A stretch of DNA of 64,000 nt from CAWBBA01 sp963741625 (GTDB lineage: Bacteria > Desulfobacterota > Desulfomonilia > Desulfomonilales > Desulfomonilaceae): contig CAVUIT010000012.1 in the NCBI GenBank assembly GCA_963741625.1, positions 868,001-932,000 of the forward strand, written 5' to 3'. Both the position numbers and the translations under genes were made by a program. The stretch's first letter is position 1, and every line of letters begins with the position of its first letter. The notes beneath the pieces are model-generated. The model worked only from the letters and a program-made list of their open reading frames with translations. It did not search any database and had not been told where the DNA came from. This document shows, in pieces, positions 54,928 through 62,887 of this stretch.

Positions 54928-55504
54928 ATGAGCATATTAAACTGCTTCTTCGCGCTGGCGGCAGCTTTTTTCGTCACTATTCCCGGACTTGCTACGGCAT
55001 CCGATTCTCTTACTGTGGATGCGGGAGCGCTGGCAAACCTCCGGCTTTCCATGCCTGACAGCGCTGCATCTAAGAATTACCTGGGCCTCAAAGGCACAGA
55101 CACCTTTACCATACCTCAGATAAAGGCGGACACAGTCATAATCGAGATTTTCAGCATGTACTGCCCGATATGCCAGGCCGAAGCGCCGGTGGTGAATGAG
55201 CTGCATCGGTTGATCGAGAAAACACCTTCCCTGAAGGGAAAGGTCAAACTAATAGGCATAGGCGCCGGCAATTCGGCTTTTGAAGTTGAGGTATTCAGGA
55301 AGAAATACAACATATTGTTCCCTCTGTTTCCGGATGAGAAGTTTGGCATCCAGAAAGCCCTCTCCAGGGCCGATCCGAACCCCAACATTTATTGCGATCA
55401 AGGGTTTTGGCGGCAAGGGACTCAAGGTGCAGCACGTACATATCGGTAGGATGACCCCCAAACAATTCCTGAAGGAAGCCACGGCGGCATCGCGTCGGAA
55501 ATAG
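54928..55504 (+). CDS. Exported thioredoxin-fold (TlpA-like) protein, frameshifted
   Basis: About 192 residues with a signal peptide (MSILNCFFALAAAFFVTIPG) and a thioredoxin fold. The active site is FSMYCPICQAEAPVV (CPIC). The first frame breaks at the C4 run 55380-55383; deleting one C restores PTFIAIKGFGGKGLKVQHVHIG and the normal stop at 55504. It is a periplasmic disulfide or thiol exchange protein, probably partnering the peroxiredoxin that follows 13 bases downstream. GAGGAG precedes ATG 54928. Confidence 0.85.
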
Positions 55505-55517
55505 CGAGGAAAATCTC

Positions 55518-56129
55518 ATGGGCCTGACCGGCAGACAGTGGTCGATATTAGCTGCAATTGGAGCATTTGTTGTGTTTGGGTGCTTTTCCGCGGCATACTG
55601 CGAGTCGGTGGGGTTTGGTTCCGGAATCTATGATCCGGGGCAACTTAAGCCCACTGACAGCGGAACAATTGTAAAGGTCGGTGATAAAGCACCGGATTTC
55701 ATACTGCCGTCCATTTCGGGGCATAAGGTCGCTCTCAGCGATTACATCGGGAAGAAGAATGTCGTCCTGTCGTTTGTGCCGGCAGCTTGGACCCCCGTTT
55801 GTTCGCAGCAGTGGCCGGGGTACAACATCGCAAAAGAGATCTTCGAGAAGAGTGACGCAGTATTGATAGGAATCAGTGTGGACAATATTCCAACGCTCTA
55901 CGCATGGACCAAGCCGATGGGTGAACTATGGTTTCCGGTAGTTTCCGACTTTTGGCCTCACGGAGCAGTAGCCAAAACTTACGGAGTACTCAGGGACGAC
56001 GGCACAGCAGAGAGGGCCCTCTTCATCATCGACAAGCAAGGCATCATTCGATACATTGACGTGCATGATATAAACACGATGCCGAGGCTTGAGGATCTAT
56101 CGAAGGAATTGGACAAGCTTCAGAAGTAA
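55518..56129 (+). CDS. Exported peroxiredoxin (AhpC/TSA family)
   Basis: A 203-residue protein with an N-terminal signal or membrane anchor (to about residue 28). KVGDKAPDFILPSISGHKVALSDY starts the thioredoxin-like fold, and SFVPAAWTPVCSQQWPGYN has the peroxidatic cysteine. No clear resolving cysteine lies near the C-terminus, so a partner such as the preceding CPIC protein is likely to recycle it. Placement outside the cytoplasm would remove peroxide before entry. Confidence 0.9.
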   Translation: MGLTGRQWSILAAIGAFVVFGCFSAAYCESVGFGSGIYDPGQLKPTDSGTIVKVGDKAPDFILPSISGHKVALSDYIGKKNVVLSFVPAAWTPVCSQQWPGYNIAKEIFEKSDAVLIGISVDNIPTLYAWTKPMGELWFPVVSDFWPHGAVAKTYGVLRDDGTAERALFIIDKQGIIRYIDVHDINTMPRLEDLSKELDKLQK

Positions 56130-56166
56130 TGCTTTCGGATCCACCAGGGGGAGGAGGGTAGGGCTG

Positions 56167-57698
56167 ATGAGAGCATCAAGTGTTTTCCGGTTGCCGTGTG
56201 TGATCTTTCTCGCTGCTGCTGCGGTCGTCATTCCATTGCGGGTAGATCAAAAGCTGCAGAAGTTCCTGTAAGTGATGTAACTCAGGAGTGCCTCGACTGC
56301 CACGTTTCCTCAACGCCGGCCATGGTTGCGGACTGGAAAAGGAGTCGCCATGCGAGGATCACGACTGCTGACGCTTTGAAGAAGCCTGAGCCTCAAAGGC
56401 TCGTTTCCGCTGAAAAGGTCCCCGACAAGCTCGCGGGGGTTGCGGTCGGTTGTGCCGAATGCCACATGCTCAATCCTGCAACTCACAAGGACACCTTTGA
56501 CCACAACGATCACAAGGTGCACCTCACTGTTACCCCCAAGGACTGCACAACGTGCCATTCGGCCGAGGTTTCGCAATATGAAAAGAACCTGATGTCACAC
56601 GCACGCGTGAATCTTGCAAACAATCCCGCTTATCAGACCCTGGAAAAGGCAATTGACGGTATTCAGTCGTTTCGAGACATGAAGACCACCTTAGCGGATC
56701 CCGACGAAAAGACTAACTCTGATTCATGTTACCAATGTCACGGCACCGCTCTGGAGGTCACAGGTAAACAGACCAGAGAAACGGACCAAGGAGATATGGA
56801 GTTCCCTGTGCTCTCCGGTTGGCCTAATGACGGGGTGGGGCGGTTCAATCCGGATGGAAGTAAAGGGTCTTGCTCTCCATGCCATCCCCGGCATGAGTTC
56901 TCTATAACCGCGGCCCGCAAGCCTTACGTGTGCTCAAAATGTCATAAGGGGCCTGATGTCCCCGCTTACAAGGCCTATTCGGTCAGCATGCACGGCGGAA
57001 TGTTCTCGTCGCTCTGGTCCGAATGGAACTTCAAGGAGGTCCCCTGGACCGTTGGAAAGGATTTTGTGGCCCCTACGTGCGCCACCTGTCACGTCAGCCA
57101 GGTAGTTACTGACGACGGCACAGTCGTAGCCAAGAGGACACATCAAATGAGTGACCGCCTGCCCTGGCGTATACTAGGCTTGTATTACGCTCACGCTCAC
57201 CCGAAATCTCCGGACACATCCATTATAAGGAACAAGGACGGCCAACCTTTGCCGACAAGTCTCGACGGGCAGCCGGCCAAAGACTATCTGATCAGTCCCG
57301 AGGAGCAGACCCAGAGGCGAGAGACACTTCAGAAAGTTTGCCGGTCGTGTCACACTGCCGGATGGGTGGCCGGACACTGGGAGCGTTTCGAGAACACAAT
57401 AAAGACGAGCAATGAGATGACATTGACGGCAACGCAGATAATGCTGAAAGCATGGGACGAGAAAGTAGCCGACAAAAGTAACATGTTTGATGAGGCCATA
57501 GAGAAAAAATGGGCTGAACAGTGGCTCTTCTTCGCGAACTCAACCCGGTTTGCATCTGCTATGATGGGTGCGGACTTTGGCGTATTTGAGAATGGCCGAT
57601 GGTATATGGCCAAGAATATTCAGGAAATGCTGGATCATCTGAAGTTCCTGATGGGAACAAAGGGCAAAGGGGCCGCGTCGCCCTCTAAACAGCGATAA
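56167..57698 (+). CDS. Octaheme hydroxylamine-oxidoreductase-like cytochrome c, frameshifted near the 5' end
   Basis: About 510 residues with eight CXXCH heme motifs: CLDCH, CAECH, CTTCH, CYQCH, CSPCH, CSKCH, CATCH and CRSCH. The HAO-like order, the His-rich FDHNDHKVHL segment and VAPTCATCHVSQ fit that family. The signal peptide (RLPCVIFLAAAAVV) is encoded from ATG 56167; the A4 run at 56249-56252 is short by one A, and adding it joins the leader to AAEVPVSDVTQECLDCH. Related octahemes oxidise hydroxylamine or reduce nitrite, hydroxylamine or NO. Whether a cross-linking tyrosine is present cannot be decided here. Confidence 0.85.
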
Positions 57699-57724
57699 CC
57701 GCTTAACAAAACCAAGGAGATCTC

Positions 57725-57895
57725 ATGGAAAAGAATACGTGGAAGTGTCAGAAGTGTGGATACACATTTGAGGCTGAGACAGAGGTGACCCCGCCTGAAA
57801 CTTGCCCGGGGTGCAAAGACAAGTGCGAGTTTCTGAATGTGTCGTGCTACATCCCGGATTGTGGCAAGACCAATCAGGATACTCGTCTGGGGTAG
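57725..57895 (+). CDS. Small Cys-rich rubredoxin-like protein (56 aa)
   Basis: Begins MEKNTWKCQKCGYTFEAE with a CXXC pair, then TCPGCKDKCEFLNVSCYIPDCG. The first two pairs match a rubredoxin-type metal knuckle; three additional cysteines follow. AAGGAG lies six bases before ATG 57725. It is too short for ordinary ORF calls but clearly coding. The flavoprotein gene begins four bases after its stop, so the two are translated together and perhaps work together. Confidence 0.85.
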   Translation: MEKNTWKCQKCGYTFEAETEVTPPETCPGCKDKCEFLNVSCYIPDCGKTNQDTRLG

Positions 57896-57899
57896 CGGA

Positions 57900-58499
57900 A
57901 TGAAAGTTCTGGGGATCTACGGAAGCCCGCGAAAAGGGGGAAATACAGACCTGCTGTTGGATGAGGTTCTCCGCGGCGCCCAATCCGCCGGCGCGGAGGT
58001 CTCTTCCATACGCTGCTGTGAATTGAGCATGGCCGGCTGTGTGGAGTGCGGCGGGTGCAACGACACAGGCGAGTGTGTTGTTGACGATGACATGCAGCTT
58101 GTCTATCCCCGGCTCTTGGAGTCAAGAATCATATTCCTGGCCTCGCCGATGTTTTTCTACGGCATCACGTCCCAGGCGAAGGCCTTAATCGATCGTTGCC
58201 AGGCCATGTGGTGTCGGCGGATGCTGGATAAAACTCCCGAGGCACGACGAACCTATGACGGAGGCCAAGGATATCTGATCGCTGTTGGGGCTACGAAAGG
58301 AGCTAACCTTTTCGAGGGGGCCCAACTGGTGGCGAAATACTTCTTTGATGCATTGGACATGAGCTACGATGGGGGCATTTTCATAAAGTCGGTGGACGAT
58401 AAAGGAGAAATTGCCAAACATCCTGACGCACTCAAAGAGGCTTTCGAACTGGGAAGTGATGCTGTAGCGAAGTGCCGTGGGTTAGCGGCTGAGGGATGA
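57900..58499 (+). CDS. Iron-sulfur flavoprotein (ISF)/NADPH:FMN reductase-like protein
   Basis: A 199-residue flavodoxin-like protein. The FMN loop is GIYGSPRKGGNTDLLLDEVL, and a compact cysteine motif CVECGGCNDTGEC (CX2CX2CX5C) would bind a [4Fe-4S] cluster as in archaeal ISF. FLASPMFFYGITSQAKALIDR is typical of the family. ISF proteins reduce O2 and H2O2 in methanogens. ATG 57900 sits four bases after the preceding small Cys-rich protein, forming a coupled pair. Confidence 0.9.
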   Translation: MKVLGIYGSPRKGGNTDLLLDEVLRGAQSAGAEVSSIRCCELSMAGCVECGGCNDTGECVVDDDMQLVYPRLLESRIIFLASPMFFYGITSQAKALIDRCQAMWCRRMLDKTPEARRTYDGGQGYLIAVGATKGANLFEGAQLVAKYFFDALDMSYDGGIFIKSVDDKGEIAKHPDALKEAFELGSDAVAKCRGLAAEG

Positions 58500-58649
58500 G
58501 GCTGCTATCAGAGACAGCCCACCCGAAATAGAGCGAAATTTTCGGCCGAAAGGCCTCGGACTGGAGATGTGGAGGCTGTCTTCCTGCGTAATTAATGCCT
58601 GGTGATCAATATTCAACGAAACACCAACCACGGAGGGTAAAGACCGACA

Positions 58650-59090
58650 ATGCCAAAAGTGCTCATCGCCTACGCCACCCGGACAGGTCAAACACAGAAT
58701 ATTGCCGAACTTATAGCTGAAGGGGTCAGATTCACGGGCGTGGAGGCCAAAGTCCTGGACGCTAAGGCCCTGCCTAAACCGGATGATCTTGCCGGTTACG
58801 ACGCGTATGTGTTTGGATCGGCCACCTATCACGGCGAGATGATGCAAGCTATGAAGACGCTGCTGTTTCTAGCTGCCCAGGTTAATCTGGAAGGCAAAGT
58901 AGGTGGATCATTCGGGTCCTATGGGTGGAGCGGAGAGGCTGCCGATAGGATCTACGACACAATGCACAACGTGTTCAAGATGGATATGGTGGGCACACCG
59001 CTGAGGTTGAAATCCGCTGCGTTGCAAGGGGCGCTCCAGATGGCCCAGGATTACGGTCGGGCCATAGGCAACAAGATCGGCGGGAAATGA
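58650..59090 (+). CDS. Flavodoxin
   Basis: A 146-residue FMN protein. The phosphate-binding loop is YATRTGQTQNIAELIAEG; SATYHGEMMQAMKTLLFL and GSFGSYGWSGEAADRIYDTM follow. It matches the C-terminal flavodoxin half of flavodiiron proteins closely. It is a low-potential electron carrier, a plausible donor for the oxygen-reducing enzymes of this block. Confidence 0.93.
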   Translation: MPKVLIAYATRTGQTQNIAELIAEGVRFTGVEAKVLDAKALPKPDDLAGYDAYVFGSATYHGEMMQAMKTLLFLAAQVNLEGKVGGSFGSYGWSGEAADRIYDTMHNVFKMDMVGTPLRLKSAALQGALQMAQDYGRAIGNKIGGK

Positions 59091-59132
59091 CGCGGAATAA
59101 TGTCCCGGGTCCCTCAAATGCCCCTACAGCGG

Positions 59133-59190
59133 GGTAGGGCGGCCCATGGCCGCCACGGATTTAGCCTCGGCGGGCATGGCCCGCCCTACC
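59133..59190. repeat. Dispersed inverted repeat (type B), between flavodoxin and rubredoxin
   Basis: GGTAGGGCGGCCCATGGCCG begins the left half at 59133 and CATGGCCCGCCCTACC ends the right at 59190, facing each other around a short centre. The halves share the GTAGGGC/GCCCTAC ends of the elements at 22718 and 48665. It lies in the gap between flavodoxin and rubredoxin and may act as a transcription or mRNA boundary. Confidence 0.7.
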
Positions 59191-59261
59191 TGGCTATACA
59201 TAGGTGTCAATGACTTGGGTCTCGTTGAGAGGCCGATGCAAAACTATAATCGGAGGAAGAA

Positions 59262-59420
59262 ATGCAAAGATATGTGTGCCAAGTATGCGGTTATGTATAC
59301 GATCCGGCTGTCGGAGATCCTGATAACGGCGTGAATCCCCACACCGCATTTGAGAATCTGCCTGATGAGTGGGTGTGCCCGGTGTGCGGAGCTGACAAAG
59401 ACAGTTTTGAGCCAGAATAA
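59262..59420 (+). CDS. Rubredoxin
   Basis: A classical 52-residue rubredoxin: MQRYVCQVCGYVYDPAVGDP and EWVCPVCGADKDSFEPE, with both CX2C pairs intact. It is too short for many ORF callers. CGGAGGAAG precedes the ATG. In sulfate reducers this protein donates electrons to the flavodiiron oxygen reductase, whose gene starts 150 bases downstream. Confidence 0.95.
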   Translation: MQRYVCQVCGYVYDPAVGDPDNGVNPHTAFENLPDEWVCPVCGADKDSFEPE

Positions 59421-59570
59421 CGGGGCGTCCAGTCGCCCGATTGAGGCGGTTGAGATCTCAGATATTCAGCCGACGGTTTGCCATGACCGCGGGTAACTGT
59501 GTACTATCGTGCGAACAAATAGCAGGCGGAGACGCTGCTCTCATACTCGAGGTTTCTACGGAGGTTACTA

Positions 59571-60761
59571 TTGCGAATCAATATTGAAATGAAAAAGGAT
59601 ATTCATTGGGTCGGCGCTGTGGACTGGAATATCAGGGATTTCCATGGGTACTCAACTGAAAAAGGGACTACCTACAACGCATATCTGATCGTTGACGACA
59701 AGGTAACCCTTTTTGATACGGTCAAGAAGCCTTTCAAGAACGATTTGCTCCACTGCATCTACAAGGTGATCGATCCATCCAAGATTGACTATCTGGTCGT
59801 AAATCACGTTGAACCTGATCACTCCGGGTCGATCGCGGAGATGATGGACGTAATCAAGCCGGAGAAGCTGATCTGTTCCCCAAGAGGCAAGAAGGCCCTA
59901 CTGGACCACTATCACAGGGAAGATTGGCCGTATGAAGTAATGGCGTCAGGGCAAGAGATCAGTCTTGGGAAGCGGACTGTCCAATTCATCGAGACCAGGA
60001 TGGTTCATTGGCCGGACAGCATGTTTTCTTATATCAAAGAAGATGCTCTGTTGATTTCGAGCGACGGTTTCGGCCAGCATTGGGCGACCAGCGAGCGATT
60101 CAACGACGAGGTCGATTCTTCCGAACTTATGAGACATGCAGCCAAATACTATGCCAATATATTGCTGCCATATTCGGGTCTGATTCAGAAGTTGGTCAGC
60201 GACGTCCAGAAAATGGACCTGAAGATCAACATGATAGCCCCGGATCACGGCCTCATCTGGCGTCACAATCCGTTGCAGATCGTGGCTTCTTATGCAGAGT
60301 GGAGCCGACAGGTCCCCAAGCGAAAAGCCGTTATTATCTACGACACAATGTGGCGCAGCACCGAAACCATGGCAAAGGCCGTTGCCGATGGACTGGTGGA
60401 GAGCGGGATTAGCATCAAGTTAATGGACCTGGGCGTCAGTCACCGGAGCGATGTCATAACAGAGTTGCTCGACGCAGGCGCGGTTATTGTCGGGTCATCG
60501 ACGCTCAATAACGGCATGCTCCCCAGGATGGCTGACATGCTCTGCTACATGAAGGGATTGAGGCCGCTCAACAAAATCGGGGCAGCGTTCGGATCTTTTG
60601 GCTGGAGCGGCGAGGCGGTCAGATTGATAACCAAGGCACTGGAGGAAATGAAGATCAAGGTGGTTAATCCCGGAGTGAGCCTCCAATATGTTCCGGCGCA
60701 TGACGGTCTGAGGCAATGCGTGGATCTGGGCCGTGAAATAGCAAAAGCCCTCGCACCGTGA
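59571..60761 (+). CDS. FprA-type flavodiiron protein (rubredoxin:oxygen oxidoreductase)
   Basis: A 396-residue protein with an N-terminal metallo-beta-lactamase-like diiron domain and a C-terminal flavodoxin domain. Diiron ligands are in VVNHVEPDHSGSIAEMM, MVHWPDSMFSY, LISSDGFGQHWATSERF and MIAPDHGLIWR; the flavodoxin part has IIYDTMWRSTETMAKAVADGL and GSFGWSGEAV. It reduces O2 to water, or NO to N2O, using rubredoxin. TTG 59571 is chosen because GGAGG lies five to six bases upstream. Rubredoxin is the preceding gene. Confidence 0.96.
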   Translation: MRINIEMKKDIHWVGAVDWNIRDFHGYSTEKGTTYNAYLIVDDKVTLFDTVKKPFKNDLLHCIYKVIDPSKIDYLVVNHVEPDHSGSIAEMMDVIKPEKLICSPRGKKALLDHYHREDWPYEVMASGQEISLGKRTVQFIETRMVHWPDSMFSYIKEDALLISSDGFGQHWATSERFNDEVDSSELMRHAAKYYANILLPYSGLIQKLVSDVQKMDLKINMIAPDHGLIWRHNPLQIVASYAEWSRQVPKRKAVIIYDTMWRSTETMAKAVADGLVESGISIKLMDLGVSHRSDVITELLDAGAVIVGSSTLNNGMLPRMADMLCYMKGLRPLNKIGAAFGSFGWSGEAVRLITKALEEMKIKVVNPGVSLQYVPAHDGLRQCVDLGREIAKALAP

Positions 60762-60765
60762 AGCC

Positions 60766-61452
60766 ATGAGGGGCCGCGGCCTGAAGCAAACGGTTCGGAA
60801 TCTGCTCAACGCGGATGCTTTTGACGGGAGCCTCCGCGAGTTCTGCATGCTGCCGGCACGTCAGGTCATTAACCCGCTGTTTTCCTTTCTCGTGCATAGT
60901 GACGAGAACCTTCGGTGGCGGGCGATCACGGCAATGGGCGCGGTGGTTGAAAACCTCGCGCGGGAGGACATGGAAAGCGCTCGCGTCATTGTGCGCAGGC
61001 TCATGTGGAGCCTCAACGACGAGTCAGGCGGTATAGGATGGGGCGCGCCGGAAGCCATGGCCGAAATCATGGCGCGGCACGAGGGATTGGCCTGTGAATA
61101 CTCACACATGCTGATTTCATATATAGATTACGAGGGGAATTTCCTGGAATATGAAGGTCTGCAGCGCGGTGTGCTCTGGGGATTGGTACGCTTGGCCCGC
61201 GTCAGGCCGCAGATGGTAGCGGAGGCCGGTGGCCATCTTCAGAAGTATCTGGAATCGGGGGACGCGACCATAAGGGGCCTTGCAGCATGGGCCTCGGGAT
61301 TACTGAGAATCGAGGATGCGCGGCCAAGGCTACAGTTGCTCGTGAACGACGATTCATTGCTACGATTGTACATTGACCACGAATTTACTCAATTACGGGT
61401 ACAAGACCTGGCAGCAAAAGCTTTGACCTTGTTGGAGCGGCGGGGAGACTAA
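60766..61452 (+). CDS. DVU0298-type HEAT-repeat protein
   Basis: A 228-residue all-helical protein with HEAT-like repeats (RWRAITAMGAVVENLAREDMES, IRGLAAWASGLLRIEDARP). WGAPEAMAEIMARH and YEGNFLEYEGLQRGVLWGLVRLA match the DVU0298 group found mainly in sulfate-reducing bacteria; this match is from memory. No catalytic motif is visible. It follows the flavodiiron gene by four bases, so it is in the same operon. An adaptor or scaffolding role is a guess. Confidence 0.8.
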   Translation: MRGRGLKQTVRNLLNADAFDGSLREFCMLPARQVINPLFSFLVHSDENLRWRAITAMGAVVENLAREDMESARVIVRRLMWSLNDESGGIGWGAPEAMAEIMARHEGLACEYSHMLISYIDYEGNFLEYEGLQRGVLWGLVRLARVRPQMVAEAGGHLQKYLESGDATIRGLAAWASGLLRIEDARPRLQLLVNDDSLLRLYIDHEFTQLRVQDLAAKALTLLERRGD

Positions 61453-61549
61453 GGCGGGGGGCTCATTCAAATGCCCGCCCTGTCACTTGGCTTGTTGAGC
61501 ATTATACCCAGTGCTCGGGATGATCCGCCTCTCTAAGGAGATGCTCGTC

Positions 61550-62884
61550 ATGGATGTTGTTCTTCTTTCAAGGCTTCAATTCGCGGTTGCCACCATGTTC
61601 CACTTTCTGTTTGTCCCTTTGACCTTGGGCCTTTCGATTTTGGTGGCTGTCATGGAGTCGATATATGTGAAGACCGACGATGAAGAATACAAGCGCATGG
61701 CCAAATTTTGGGGTAAAATCTTTCTCATCAATTTTGCCGTGGGAATTGTGACAGGGATCACCCTCGAGTTTCAGTTCGGCACAAACTGGGCCGGCTATTC
61801 AAAGTACGTTGGCGATATTTTCGGGTCCCTACTGGCAATTGAGGCGACGGTCGCTTTCTTCCTCGAATCAACTTTTATAGCTATATGGGTTTTCGGTTGG
61901 AACAAGGTTTCTCCCAAGCTCCATGTAGCATGCATGTGGGTGGTTGCAAGTGCAGCGACCATGTCTGCTTATTGGATTCTGGTCGCAAATTCGTGGATGC
62001 AGCACCCTGTGGGTTACGCAATTCGAGGCGGAAGGGCCGAGTTGGTGGATTTTCTGGCAGTGATAACCCAGCCTCTTGCCATTTTTACCTATCTGCACGT
62101 GACCTTCTCCGGATACATAGTCGCCGGTTTTTTTGTCATGGGGGTGAGCGCATATCATTTATTGCGCAAGAGCAAAGTCTCATTCTTCTCGAAATCTTTC
62201 AGGATAGCGCTAATCTTTGCTCTGGTTTTTTCCATCGGGGAAGTGATCGTGGGAGATTTGCACGGTAAGGTAATGGGCAAAACCCAGCCCGAGAAGCTTG
62301 CCGCGATCGAGTCGCAGTGGGAAACTGTCAAAGGCGCGCCGTTTTCCATGTTGCTCATTCCGGACGAGGCAGACGAGAGAAACAGCCTGGAAATGTTCCA
62401 GATACCCAAGTTCCTCAGCTTTCTGGTGTACGACCACTGGGATGCCGAAATCAAGGGCCTGAAGGAATGGCCCAAAGAGGATAGGCCGCCGGTTACGTTG
62501 ACATTCTGGTCATTCAGACTCATGGTGGGGCTGGGCTTTTTGTTCGCTCTTCTCACGGTCATTGGCTGGTTCAAGAGAAACAAATTGGAGACGATCCGCT
62601 GGTATTTGAGGATTATGGTGTACGTGATCCCACTTCCGTATCTTGCCGCTGAGTTGGGGTGGATAGTGACAGAGGTGGGGCGCCAGCCATGGATAGTCTA
62701 CCAAGTGATGCGAACCGCGGACGCGGTTTCACCGATACCGGCTTCGCATGTCGCCGTTTCGTTGGCCGCTTTTGTAATGCTTTATTCACTGCTTGGACTT
62801 ATTGCATTTGCTCTAATGGTGAGAGTAGCTCGTCAGGGCCCCCCCGAGCTTCCTGCCGGGTTACCGGCCAGGAGAGGAGGCTGA
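61550..62884 (+). CDS. cydA: Cytochrome bd ubiquinol oxidase subunit I
   Basis: A 444-residue membrane subunit that carries the hemes of a high-affinity quinol oxidase. LSRLQFAVATMFHFLFVPLT provides an early heme ligand histidine, GYSKYVGDIFGSLLAIEATVAF follows, and ELGWIVTEVGRQPWIVYQVMRTAD is the family signature. The Q-loop is short. ATG 61550 is chosen because AAGGAG lies nine bases upstream. cydB begins three bases after its stop. In this anaerobe it would respire or remove trace O2. Confidence 0.96.
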   Translation: MDVVLLSRLQFAVATMFHFLFVPLTLGLSILVAVMESIYVKTDDEEYKRMAKFWGKIFLINFAVGIVTGITLEFQFGTNWAGYSKYVGDIFGSLLAIEATVAFFLESTFIAIWVFGWNKVSPKLHVACMWVVASAATMSAYWILVANSWMQHPVGYAIRGGRAELVDFLAVITQPLAIFTYLHVTFSGYIVAGFFVMGVSAYHLLRKSKVSFFSKSFRIALIFALVFSIGEVIVGDLHGKVMGKTQPEKLAAIESQWETVKGAPFSMLLIPDEADERNSLEMFQIPKFLSFLVYDHWDAEIKGLKEWPKEDRPPVTLTFWSFRLMVGLGFLFALLTVIGWFKRNKLETIRWYLRIMVYVIPLPYLAAELGWIVTEVGRQPWIVYQVMRTADAVSPIPASHVAVSLAAFVMLYSLLGLIAFALMVRVARQGPPELPAGLPARRGG

Positions 62885-62887
62885 GCC

